Below, piece after piece: positions 1-7,041 of a stretch of 7,041 nt of DNA. Source of the DNA: Methanobacteriota archaeon (GTDB taxonomy: Archaea; Thermoplasmatota; Poseidoniia; Poseidoniales; Thalassarchaeaceae); contig PAUH01000034.1 of assembly GCA_002712645.1 (NCBI GenBank), forward strand, positions 1-7,041, written 5' to 3'. Positions within the stretch are counted from its first letter, which is position 1; every line of letters starts with the position of its first letter. The notes under the pieces were generated by a model. The model was not told where the DNA came from. It saw only the letters and a list, made by a program, of their open reading frames with translations, and searched no databases. Position numbers and translations under genes: made by a program.

Positions 1-3000
1 GATATTTTCAAGTGCTATGGTCTCATTCTCCCATCTCGTCTTTTGATGCATGTTCTGATGATGGAATAGGGCCCTGTAAGCATCTGACCTGGGTCTCGGC
101 TGGACCACTCCCCCACGAAGATATCGCTCTCCGTCGCCCATCGAAGAGAAGCCGAGATCAGAGAGTACCGATTGTATATTCTCGTCACAGTCGTGGACAG
201 GTACCCCGTTGAAAGCGTGCAGTACCGAGATGTCGACGAGTCTGTCACGATAGTTATCGAGCATCTCGCCGAATGCATCTTTGAATTCCTCTAGGTAGCT
301 AAGAGGCACATGGACGTCTTTTATTTCCAAGTAGTCATTGACTACGAACATCAGTATTCGACCAACTGGATCTACACCCTTGAAAACGGGGTTGTACCAT
401 CCCTGCCTGAGTACTAGGCGTACTTCCTGGATGAATCGGCTACAGAAAGGATCGGACTGGGAGAGTATTCTCATCGACCTGTCTTCCTGCATGGGTGCGA
501 GGAGTCTTTCCGCATCTTTCGGAGAGGCGTAATAATCAGTAGGATCGGGCTGAAGTGCGACGACCTTGGAAACCCTGCCGCTCGACTCCAGTACCCTCAG
601 GGCTTCTGCGAGTTCCTCTACCGGTCTGCTGACGTAGAACCTGAGTATCTGCGGCTTTATCGGGCCGATTCTCTCAATCAAGAGGTGTATTGAATCTTCG
701 AAGCTCATTGGCTCTACAGCACCGTGTACCTTCTCGATGTACGACACTGATCGCTTCCTATTGGGGACCTTCTCATATCTCTTTACCGTGGCGAGTTGCC
801 TTTCGAGATTCGATAGCGCACTCTTGACTGTCCTCTGGACGTGCTGGTTCTCCTTTCCAGAAGGATACATCTTCAGGAGTTTCGTCCTCGTTATGCCCGA
901 TTCTGGGATCTTTTCCAAGAGTTCCATCTCCATGGGGCCAAGCCATGGTTCTGCTCTGAGCCCAAGAAGCAGGGGTATCTGGTTACGGTGCGTGTATCCG
1001 ACTCGATTGTGGAGTAATCGCCCGTTTACGATGTCTCTGTCATGCTTTATATCGATCCAATCTCTGAATCTGTAATCCTTGACCCTGTAGAGTAGTTCAT
1101 CCCTCCTCTGGACGAAGACTAGGTCACGTATGGCGTCCAGAGGCTCGAGTCTGCGCTCGAATGATTTGTTGTATATCAGCGTCTGAAGGGTCCTGTAGTC
1201 GACGACATTGAGTTTGCCTCCAGTTATCCTGTATTCATCCAATCTGAGAATGTACTCCCCCTCGTCAGTCTGAGTGAAGAAGCCGATGGCGACTAGGTTC
1301 CTCATCTCAAGTTCCTGGAGCGCCGCATCTACCTGCGCCTTAGGGAATGGAAGCCTGTCTGAGATTGCATCGAGGGTCCTTGGGCCTTCTGAACCCAGCA
1401 TATCCAGAAGTTTGAGGCGTAAGCAGTCTACTGCATCAGAAAGTTCTGTCTTCATCCAATTATCCGGCGTACCGCCGGTGAAGTCTGATGCTATCTCGAA
1501 AGACAGCCCCCCAGTGTATAGTTCTCGTAAATCGTCCATTTCTGAGGCGCCTGAAACCGACAGGACTCCCAGAGTGCCGTGGACTCCTGCCATCCTCTGG
1601 GAGAACCACTTGCCGTCTATCTGGTTGTTACCTGTAGATCGTATCTTGGTTATTCTGCCTTGCTCGGCTAGTTCGTGGACCCATGATCGGACGGTATCCA
1701 GGCTGATTCCGGAGAGTTTCTCGCTGTATAGGGGATGTGTCAGCTCCCTTTCCAGGCCCCCGCCTATATCCATCAGCCTGAGGAGTCCTTCCGCATCAGT
1801 GGGGACTTCGACCTTGGACTGGTAATACGTGTCGAGGGACTCGCTATCAAGTTCAGTTGCCAGCGACCTTGCCCCGAGAAGGCGACGGAGAATCTCGGGG
1901 TCGACGTCCTTGATTAGATAGGCGCGCGTCCTCAGAGAAAGAAGATCCTCGAATGCCGACATGAAGAGCGTGAGGCCGAGAGGTGACGGTATTTTCACAC
2001 GACGGTGTACTATGCTGAGTGATTCTGAACCTCTCCCAGACATGAGATCTTTCAATTCATCGAGTTCCAAGTCGTGACGAGTGATTTCCCTCATCGCCTC
2101 CCTTATCAGTACTGAGTCCTCTGCCTGCTTGTGCTGGGTCAGCAACTGCTCAGCACGCTGTTGAAATTGTTTTGGACTGATCTCGTCCGCTCCGATCCTC
2201 CTAGGATTCAGCATACTCCTCGAGGAAACCTCGCGGAAGCGCTTCGCGAACAGTTGCGTGTCAAGAAGGTACTTCCTGAGTACCTCATCTGCCGTATCCG
2301 AGGAGAAGAGATCTGTTATCGAGGAGACTTCCAAATCATGGCTCAGCTTGATCATGAATCCATTCTCATCGAATGAAACCTCGTGGACAAGAATGCCCTC
2401 GCGGTCAGCCATCCCCGCAAACATGTAGCCCAAGGCGAGATTGAATCCCCTTCCTCGACACGTGGTGACCACATATGTGGGAAGAGGGCCTTGAATTTCT
2501 TCGATCAGAATAGTTCGCCTGGACGGGACCTGGAAGGTGGTGGCTGCGTGTTCATCCAAGAACTGTGCCAGAGCTCCTGCCACTAGTTTGCCGAGACCGT
2601 AGTTCTCACGGAGGAACTCCGGCAGGTCGCCGGAAACCTTCTGCACGTCGGAGACATTCGAGAGGAGCTCGAGGACCTCTTGGGAGAGTTCGATTGACCT
2701 GCTGTTAGCTTCGCCAGTCCACGATGGTATTGTCGGCCTATATCCTGTAGCAGAAGTCACGTTGACACGTGTCCCTATTATGCTTGATACGCGATACGTG
2801 GAACCGCCCAGGAGGAAGACATCGCCCCTTCTCAAACTGGAAACGAACGAGCTTGAAAGCTGTCCGACCATCGTCCCGTCCGAGGAGAATACGAGATAGT
2901 TATTGTCTGGGGCTATTGTTCCGATGTTTGTGTAGTAAATCATCTGGGCATAGCCTCTCTTTCCAATGGTATTCTCTTCCCAATCTATCCAGATTCGACG

Positions 3001-4419
3001 CTCTTCCCCCAGTAAGTCTAGTACCTCGATATAATCGTCGTATGGAAGATTCCTGTATGGCCAAGAAGAAGTCACGAGTTCATAGCCGTCATCGATGTCC
3101 CACTCTGAAACGATCGTGAGCCCTATCATGAACTGGGCTAGGACGTCTAGTGCGTTCTCAGGAAATTTTAGTAGGTCCATGGATCCACGTAGAATACCGG
3201 TCTGGAGCGCGGTTATCTCGAGGAGGTCGTGGGAGGATGTCGGGAGGAACCTCGCCCTTGGTACCCCTCCCACCTGGTGTCCGGCTCTACCAACGCGTTG
3301 AAGGGCTGTTGCGATTGATCCCGGGGATCCGACCTGTACGACGCAGTCTACAGACCCTATATCGATACCCATCTCCAAGCTCGAGGATGATACAACTGCA
3401 CGAAGATGTCCGTTCTTGAGTCTCTGCTCGACATCTAGGCGAATGGATTTGTCCATTGACCCATGATGCCCCTCGACCCCTTGGAGCCCTGCAAGTCTCA
3501 GCTTCTGAACGACTGTCTCCGTCATGCTACGAGTATTGACGAATACTAGTGTCGTAGTGTGCGCCTCCACCATATTCTTGATGACGTCGACATTGTAGTC
3601 TAGCAATTCTTTAACTGGAACTGATGAGAATCTGGGGGTGGGGAGCAGTATATCGAGATCAAGTCGCCTTGCGCCGGATATCTTCGCAATCTTGATTGTC
3701 TGTGGTTCGGATTCCGTCTCTCTAGCGTCGGACGCAACCAGGAACTCGGCAACCTTGCTCAATGGCTCCATTGTTGCGGATATGCCTATTCTCTGAACGG
3801 GGTTTCCGATAACTCTGTCCAGCAGAGCGAGGCTTAGTGCGAGATGTGTGCCTCTCTTCGACGGGACGAGCGAGTGCATCTCATCCACTATCATCCACTT
3901 CAGACCGGATAATATTGGGCGGAATCGCTTGGATGCAAGACCCAGAGCGAGAGATTCCGGCGTAGTGATTAGGATGTGAGGGGGGCTTCTGAGGATCTTG
4001 TCTCTTTCTTTCTGAGAGGTATCTCCTGTTCTCAGGCCTACCCTGATTTCCTTGGCCCTCTTCGGAAGGTATGATTCTCTTATCTCATTTAGTGGGCCTA
4101 TGAGGTTCTTTTGGATATCATTTGCAAGAGCCTTGATCGGGGATATGTAGACACATGACACACCATCCTCGAGTGTCCCATTCATAGATCTCTTCACAAG
4201 ATCATCAATTATCGTAAGAAATGCTGTGAGGGTCTTTCCACTGCCTGTTGGAGAACAGAGTAAGAGGTGGTGCCCTCCCATTATCTGAGGTATGGCCATC
4301 TTCTGGGGTTCAGTGAAGTCGGGGAAGCGATCCTTGAACCACTCTCTGACGGGCTGGCACAGGCTCTCCAAGAGCTCCTCGCTCTCTGAGGATTCAGACA
4401 CATACTCCAATCTAGGCAT
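1..4419 (-). CDS. lhr: Long Lhr-family ATP-dependent DNA helicase with AlkZ-like C-terminal extension (3' end outside window)
   Basis: This is a superfamily 2 3'-to-5' DNA helicase of the Lhr family, probably a cytoplasmic DNA-repair enzyme. The minus-strand frame is open for 1473 codons, to base 1, with no stop. The start is ATG at 4419; an in-frame TAA lies immediately upstream, so no longer ATG start is possible, and AGGTG lies 10 bases before it. Helicase motifs in order: SPTGSGKT (56-63, Walker A), SPIKALAND (93-101), TTPESL (152-157), DEMH (179-182, DEVH-box position), SAT (214-216), LVFVNTR (291-297), SSLEMGIDIG (346-355) and QRVGRAGH (374-381). The Lhr-specific part includes TIAPDNNY (501-508) and PSWTGE (565-570); its Trp567 matches the DNA-stacking tryptophan of mycobacterial Lhr. 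LFAKRFREV (723-731) and SPLGLTLF (812-819) mark the end of the Lhr core. Beyond about 830 come a winged helix (about 1003-1048) and a region resembling AlkZ/YcaQ (about 1074-1400). Archaeal Lhr is usually 850-950 residues and long bacterial Lhr about 1500. The family call is very secure; the glycosylase-like extension is inferred from motif resemblance. Long plus-strand frames inside it (such as 1274-1825) are shadows. Confidence 0.95.
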   Translation of the reverse strand, partial: MPRLEYVSESSESEELLESLCQPVREWFKDRFPDFTEPQKMAIPQIMGGHHLLLCSPTGSGKTLTAFLTIIDDLVKRSMNGTLEDGVSCVYISPIKALANDIQKNLIGPLNEIRESYLPKRAKEIRVGLRTGDTSQKERDKILRSPPHILITTPESLALGLASKRFRPILSGLKWMIVDEMHSLVPSKRGTHLALSLALLDRVIGNPVQRIGISATMEPLSKVAEFLVASDARETESEPQTIKIAKISGARRLDLDILLPTPRFSSVPVKELLDYNVDVIKNMVEAHTTTLVFVNTRSMTETVVQKLRLAGLQGVEGHHGSMDKSIRLDVEQRLKNGHLRAVVSSSSLEMGIDIGSVDCVVQVGSPGSIATALQRVGRAGHQVGGVPRARFLPTSSHDLLEITALQTGILRGSMDLLKFPENALDVLAQFMIGLTIVSEWDIDDGYELVTSSWPYRNLPYDDYIEVLDLLGEERRIWIDWEENTIGKRGYAQMIYYTNIGTIAPDNNYLVFSSDGTMVGQLSSSFVSSLRRGDVFLLGGSTYRVSSIIGTRVNVTSATGYRPTIPSWTGEANSRSIELSQEVLELLSNVSDVQKVSGDLPEFLRENYGLGKLVAGALAQFLDEHAATTFQVPSRRTILIEEIQGPLPTYVVTTCRGRGFNLALGYMFAGMADREGILVHEVSFDENGFMIKLSHDLEVSSITDLFSSDTADEVLRKYLLDTQLFAKRFREVSSRSMLNPRRIGADEISPKQFQQRAEQLLTQHKQAEDSVLIREAMREITRHDLELDELKDLMSGRGSESLSIVHRRVKIPSPLGLTLFMSAFEDLLSLRTRAYLIKDVDPEILRRLLGARSLATELDSESLDTYYQSKVEVPTDAEGLLRLMDIGGGLERELTHPLYSEKLSGISLDTVRSWVHELAEQGRITKIRSTGNNQIDGKWFSQRMAGVHGTLGVLSVSGASEMDDLRELYTGGLSFEIASDFTGGTPDNWMKTELSDAVDCLRLKLLDMLGSEGPRTLDAISDRLPFPKAQVDAALQELEMRNLVAIGFFTQTDEGEYILRLDEYRITGGKLNVVDYRTLQTLIYNKSFERRLEPLDAIRDLVFVQRRDELLYRVKDYRFRDWIDIKHDRDIVNGRLLHNRVGYTHRNQIPLLLGLRAEPWLGPMEMELLEKIPESGITRTKLLKMYPSGKENQHVQRTVKSALSNLERQLATVKRYEKVPNRKRSVSYIEKVHGAVEPMSFEDSIHLLIERIGPIKPQILRFYVSRPVEELAEALRVLESSGRVSKVVALQPDPTDYYASPKDAERLLAPMQEDRSMRILSQSDPFCSRFIQEVRLVLRQGWYNPVFKGVDPVGRILMFVVNDYLEIKDVHVPLSYLEEFKDAFGEMLDNYRDRLVDISVLHAFNGVPVHDCDENIQSVLSDLGFSSMGDGERYLRGGVVQPRPRSDAYRALFHHQNMHQKTRWENETIALENI

Positions 4420-4429
4420 TTACGATTGA

Positions 4430-4434
4430 CACCT
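4430..4434 (-). promoter_or_regulatory. Ribosome binding site of lhr
   Basis: On the minus strand, AGGTG lies 10 bases before the ATG at 4419. It matches part of the GGAGGTGA complement of the archaeal 16S rRNA 3' end. Together with the TAA directly before the ATG, it fixes the lhr start. Confidence 0.55.
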
Positions 4435-4464
4435 ATCCAACCTCAGCGAAACCGGTCGATACAT

Positions 4465-4487
4465 GAATACTTCGTTCCCAAGTATTC
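4465..4487. promoter_or_regulatory. Perfect 8-bp inverted repeat in the lhr-glyS divergent promoter region
   Basis: GAATACTT (4465-4472) and AAGTATTC (4480-4487) are exact reverse complements separated by a 7-base spacer. Arm spacing is about 15 bases centre to centre, somewhat over one helical turn, which would suit a dimeric regulator. The site lies 45-68 bases before the lhr ATG and 78-100 bases before the preferred glyS ATG. AT-rich sequence at about 4460-4470, read on the minus strand, is at a plausible distance for an lhr TATA box, so a bound protein could block it. No convincing TATA box was found for glyS; a weak candidate is near 4500-4507. The repeat is directly visible; a role as operator is inference. 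An RNA hairpin is a weaker alternative, because the site probably lies upstream of both transcription starts. Confidence 0.4.
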
Positions 4488-4552
4488 CCCAGATGGCCAT
4501 GATATGCTCTGTTGAATGCCAAGGAACGGGTTTGATTCATATCAGTCACAAC

Positions 4553-4556
4553 GGAG
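4553..4556 (+). promoter_or_regulatory. Ribosome binding site deciding the glyS start
   Basis: GGAG ends 8 bases before the ATG at 4565, a standard Shine-Dalgarno spacing. The earlier in-frame ATGs at 4463, 4493 and 4499 have no comparable motif, so this site supports the shorter protein. Confidence 0.6.
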
Positions 4557-4564
4557 CGAGACGT

Positions 4565-6280
4565 ATGGCCACAGACGATTCGGGGCGGATGGATAGGCTT
4601 TCCTCCATCATGCGGAGGAGAGGCATCGTGGCCCCTGCCTTCGAAACATATGGCGGAGTCGCGGGGCTAGTTGACTATGGCCCGCTGGGCGCATCCATTC
4701 GTAGAAGGGTGATAGATGCCTGGATTGAGTACTGGTCTTCATCGGGAGATATACTCGAGATTGAATCACCTACGATAACACCGGAAGAGGTTCTTGTAGC
4801 GAGCGGCCACGTTGGTGAATTCAATGATCTGATGACGACATGCAAATCTTGCGAATCCGTATTTCGGGCTGATCATCTCTTGGAAGGTTTCGTGGATGAG
4901 ATAGACGGTCTATCCGCTGCCGAGATTTCTTCATCGCTGGCTAAGGAAGGCATTAGTTGCCCGGGGTGTCAAAAGAATGACTGGTCCGAATGCGTCCCGA
5001 TGAATCTGATGTTCAAGACTTCGGTAGGCGCCATGAGCAGGGGGAGAACTGCGTATTTGAGGCCTGAGACGGCTCAAGGCATGTTCATGCAGTACCCCAT
5101 GCTGTATCGTCACTTCCGGCAGAAGCTTCCTTTCGGAGGGATTCAGACGGGGAAGGGATACAGAAACGAAATCAGCCCTCGTCAGGGCATGATAAGACTT
5201 AGAGAATTCACGATGGCTGAATTAGAATACTTCTTCGATCCGGAAGAGGCTCCGATAGGAAAAGATGGTGATTGGTCGACAGTTGTTCAGATGATTCCCA
5301 GTTCGACGGGTCGGATGACGCAGATATCCGTGTCCGAGGCTCTCGATAAGGGACTGATACTTCACCCTACAGTGGCTTGGTTCATTGCACGTACTCTCGA
5401 ATTAGTGACCTCGCTGGGAATTGATCCTTCTCGGTTGAGATTCAGGCAACACGGGCAGGATGAGATGGCTCATTACGCGTCCGACTGCTGGGACTGTGAA
5501 TTACATGGCGAACATGGGTGGATAGAGTGTGTTGGCATAGCCAATCGCACATGTCACGACTTGGAACAACATGCGACGCACACTGGCAAAAGCGATTTCA
5601 GGGCATGGAGGGCTTTCAAAGAGTCGAAGACCGTGAAGATTGACAAATGGTACCCGATCCAATCATCAATAGGTCCTGTATTCAAGGGTCTTGCTTCAGC
5701 AGTCAGCGAGGCCATATTGGGTCTTGACGAGATTCCAGAATCCTTGCCATTCACAGTCACTTTGAATGATGACACAGAGGTATCTATCGAAGAAGGCATG
5801 GCAGAACGTAGGACAGAGGATCGCGTTGTAACAGGTGAATGGTTCACACCGCATGTTGTGGAGCCGGCATTCGGGATAGACCGGATAATATGGCATATCC
5901 TCGACCATGCGTATGTGGAGACTGAGAAGGAGGGAGAACGATATTCCATCCTAAGACTTCCACAAAGAACCGCTCCATTCGATGCAGTCGTCCTGCCGCT
6001 CTTTGACAAGGATGGAATGGGCGATATGGCGGAAGCCATCGCCGGGATTCTTTCCAAGGCACGCGGTTTGAAAATACAATACGATAATTCGAAGTCAATC
6101 GGAAGAAGATACGCCAGAGCAGATGAGGCAGGCATACCGTGGGCCATCACTGTGGATCATCAGTCGCTGGAAGATGGCTCGGTGACCCTCAGACGAAGGG
6201 ATGATGGCAAGCAAGTAAGATGCAGCAAAGATGATCTTCAATCCATGCTGCTCAGTCATGGGCCGAACATGCTCTTCTGA
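4565..6280 (+). CDS. glyS: Glycyl-tRNA synthetase, alpha2 (archaeal/eukaryotic) type
   Basis: This class II aminoacyl-tRNA synthetase (EC 6.1.1.14) charges tRNA-Gly with glycine in the cytoplasm and works as a homodimer in this family. From the ATG at 4565 it is 571 residues, a normal length for the single-chain type. The N terminus reaches the conserved RRRGIVAPAFETYGG quickly, followed by VDYGPLG (36-42) and the motif 1 region. Two Cys pairs, CKSC (93-96) and CPGC (132-135), form a probable zinc knuckle. YLRPETAQG (164-172) is the glycine-type active-site segment; motif 2 lies at about 200-219 (begins RNEISPRQG); RLRFRQH and DCWDCE precede the GWIECVGIANR segment (about 318-328); motif 3 is EPAFGIDRI (433-441). 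The anticodon-binding domain follows (about 470-558, begins APFDAVVLPLF). No WHEP domain is seen. An ATG at 4463 in the same frame would add 34 residues of unconserved-looking sequence and lacks a ribosome binding site, so it is rejected; ATG 4589 is a less likely shorter option. rfcL follows in the same direction, probably in one operon. Confidence 0.96.
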   Translation: MATDDSGRMDRLSSIMRRRGIVAPAFETYGGVAGLVDYGPLGASIRRRVIDAWIEYWSSSGDILEIESPTITPEEVLVASGHVGEFNDLMTTCKSCESVFRADHLLEGFVDEIDGLSAAEISSSLAKEGISCPGCQKNDWSECVPMNLMFKTSVGAMSRGRTAYLRPETAQGMFMQYPMLYRHFRQKLPFGGIQTGKGYRNEISPRQGMIRLREFTMAELEYFFDPEEAPIGKDGDWSTVVQMIPSSTGRMTQISVSEALDKGLILHPTVAWFIARTLELVTSLGIDPSRLRFRQHGQDEMAHYASDCWDCELHGEHGWIECVGIANRTCHDLEQHATHTGKSDFRAWRAFKESKTVKIDKWYPIQSSIGPVFKGLASAVSEAILGLDEIPESLPFTVTLNDDTEVSIEEGMAERRTEDRVVTGEWFTPHVVEPAFGIDRIIWHILDHAYVETEKEGERYSILRLPQRTAPFDAVVLPLFDKDGMGDMAEAIAGILSKARGLKIQYDNSKSIGRRYARADEAGIPWAITVDHQSLEDGSVTLRRRDDGKQVRCSKDDLQSMLLSHGPNMLF

Positions 6281-6319
6281 TTAGGAGTGTTCATCACCCT
6301 TCTAGCAAAGTGGCACATC

Positions 6320-7041
6320 GTGGCGAGCGAGCAGGACTGGAGCGAGGGTCACCGCCCGACCACCACCGAGGATATGGTTGGTAACTCTGAGGCTATAGGG
6401 AAAATCCGTGCATGGCTGAATAAATGGTCTAACGGCCAGACCCCGGATAAGAGAGGTATGCTGCTGATCGGGCCCCCTGGAACTGGCAAAACCACAATCG
6501 CAAGAGCTGCTGCATCGGACCATGGGTGGTCAGTCATAGAGATGAATGCGTCTGAGGAACGAAATGCTGCTGCGATACGAAGGGCTGCTACGATAGGCTC
6601 TCAGAATACGTCCCTGAAGGCTTTCGGGGATTCCGGAGAATCGGGTAGGACTTTGATTCTTCTAGACGAAGTTGATCATCTGAGTGGGGGATTTGCAGTG
6701 GAGAACGAAGGGAGGATAATCAGATCGATGGAATCGGAGGACCTCTCGAAGAAGATATCTGGAGACAGAGGCGGTAAAGGGGAAGTGATGCATCTCCTAA
6801 AGACTACGAAACATCCCGTACTGATGACCTGCAATGATGAGATGCGTCTTTGGGGCAGATCATCATGGCGTGCGAACAGGGACAGAATGTACCGCCTTGC
6901 TGAATCTGTCCGATTCAAGAGGGTCGACCCCTCATCGATGATGCGCATATCGCGGAGAGTTCTTTCTGCTGAGGGCATAGATATCGATCCAGAGGCTCTT
7001 CAGATACTGATTGACGGCAATCCAGGGGATCTGCGTGCTCT
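6320..7041 (+). CDS. rfcL: Replication factor C large subunit, N-terminal part (3' end outside window)
   Basis: This is the large subunit of the archaeal clamp loader, a AAA+ ATPase that with RfcS opens PCNA and places it on primed DNA. The window holds 240 codons plus two bases. The sequence begins with DWSEGHRPTTTEDMVGN, corresponding to the usual WTEKYRP-type RFC opening. Walker A is GPPGTGKTT (51-59), followed by IEMNASEERN (73-82), which matches the RFC box. Walker B is LILLDEVDHL (112-121), sensor 1 is TCND (170-173), and the lid begins near EGIDIDPEAL with GNPGDLRA at the edge. Between Walker B and sensor 1 there is a charged stretch (about 122-156), and a second, RLWGRSSWRANRDRMY (176-191), follows sensor 1. 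Both look longer than typical. The start is uncertain: GTG 6320 is preferred because it sits just before the conserved opening, but it has no clear ribosome binding site. GTG 6287 is in frame, only 6 bases past the glyS stop, and would add 11 residues. Confidence 0.9.
   Translation, partial: MASEQDWSEGHRPTTTEDMVGNSEAIGKIRAWLNKWSNGQTPDKRGMLLIGPPGTGKTTIARAAASDHGWSVIEMNASEERNAAAIRRAATIGSQNTSLKAFGDSGESGRTLILLDEVDHLSGGFAVENEGRIIRSMESEDLSKKISGDRGGKGEVMHLLKTTKHPVLMTCNDEMRLWGRSSWRANRDRMYRLAESVRFKRVDPSSMMRISRRVLSAEGIDIDPEALQILIDGNPGDLRA

Noticed and set aside
737..1075. 112-codon plus-strand open frame with some hydrophobic stretches
   Set aside because: It is antisense to the lhr C-terminal region, which translates into sensible protein; the apparent hydrophobicity comes from reverse-complement codons.
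1274..1825. 183-codon plus-strand open frame
   Set aside because: It lies wholly inside the well-supported minus-strand lhr gene, has Ser/Arg/Pro-rich low-information sequence and no recognisable motif; it is a shadow.
4420..4564. Possible small RNA or tRNA gene between lhr and glyS
   Set aside because: No cloverleaf, T-loop signature or extended stem beyond the 8-bp dyad was found in 145 bases.
5554..6150. 198-codon minus-strand open frame
   Set aside because: It is antisense to the conserved GlyRS catalytic and anticodon-binding regions, with no motif or ribosome binding site of its own.
6278..6319. Possible GlyRS-RfcL fusion by stop-codon readthrough
   Set aside because: The two genes share a frame, but nothing around the TGA suggests recoding, and each protein has its normal termini.
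6676..6978. 100-codon minus-strand open frame
   Set aside because: It is antisense to the RfcL Walker B to lid region; a shadow.

Overview
The window most likely comes from an archaeon. It holds the start of a clamp-loader large subunit (RfcL), an archaeal/eukaryotic-type single-chain (alpha2) glycyl-tRNA synthetase, and an Lhr-family helicase. Shine-Dalgarno-like motifs are present, and base composition looks close to balanced by eye. A euryarchaeal lineage such as Thermoplasmatota (for example marine group II/III relatives) is a guess from overall feel. Nothing in the sequence proves it.

Layout. From 4419 down to base 1 on the minus strand, one uninterrupted reading frame of 1473 codons encodes a long Lhr-type superfamily 2 helicase. 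It leaves the window before its stop codon. A 145-base divergent intergenic region (4420-4564) follows. It carries a ribosome binding site for each flanking gene and a perfect 8-bp inverted repeat with a 7-base spacer. On the plus strand, glyS runs from 4565 (preferred start) to 6280. The N-terminal 240 codons of rfcL then begin about 40 bases downstream and run off the right edge. No tRNA, rRNA, CRISPR array, insertion sequence or convincing terminator was found. The only non-coding stretches are the 145-base divergent region and the short glyS-rfcL gap.

Functional reading. glyS and rfcL are co-directional and closely spaced, so they are probably co-transcribed: one charges tRNA-Gly, the other loads the PCNA sliding clamp. 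Lhr is transcribed divergently and probably acts in DNA repair. The most notable point is its architecture. The canonical Lhr core ends near residue 830, but the protein continues for at least 640 residues, and part of that extension resembles the AlkZ/YcaQ (HTH_42) DNA-glycosylase fold. This is the layout of long bacterial Lhr, not of the roughly 850-950-residue Lhr proteins usual in archaea. I see no wholly unknown system here; the genes are mostly housekeeping information-processing genes.
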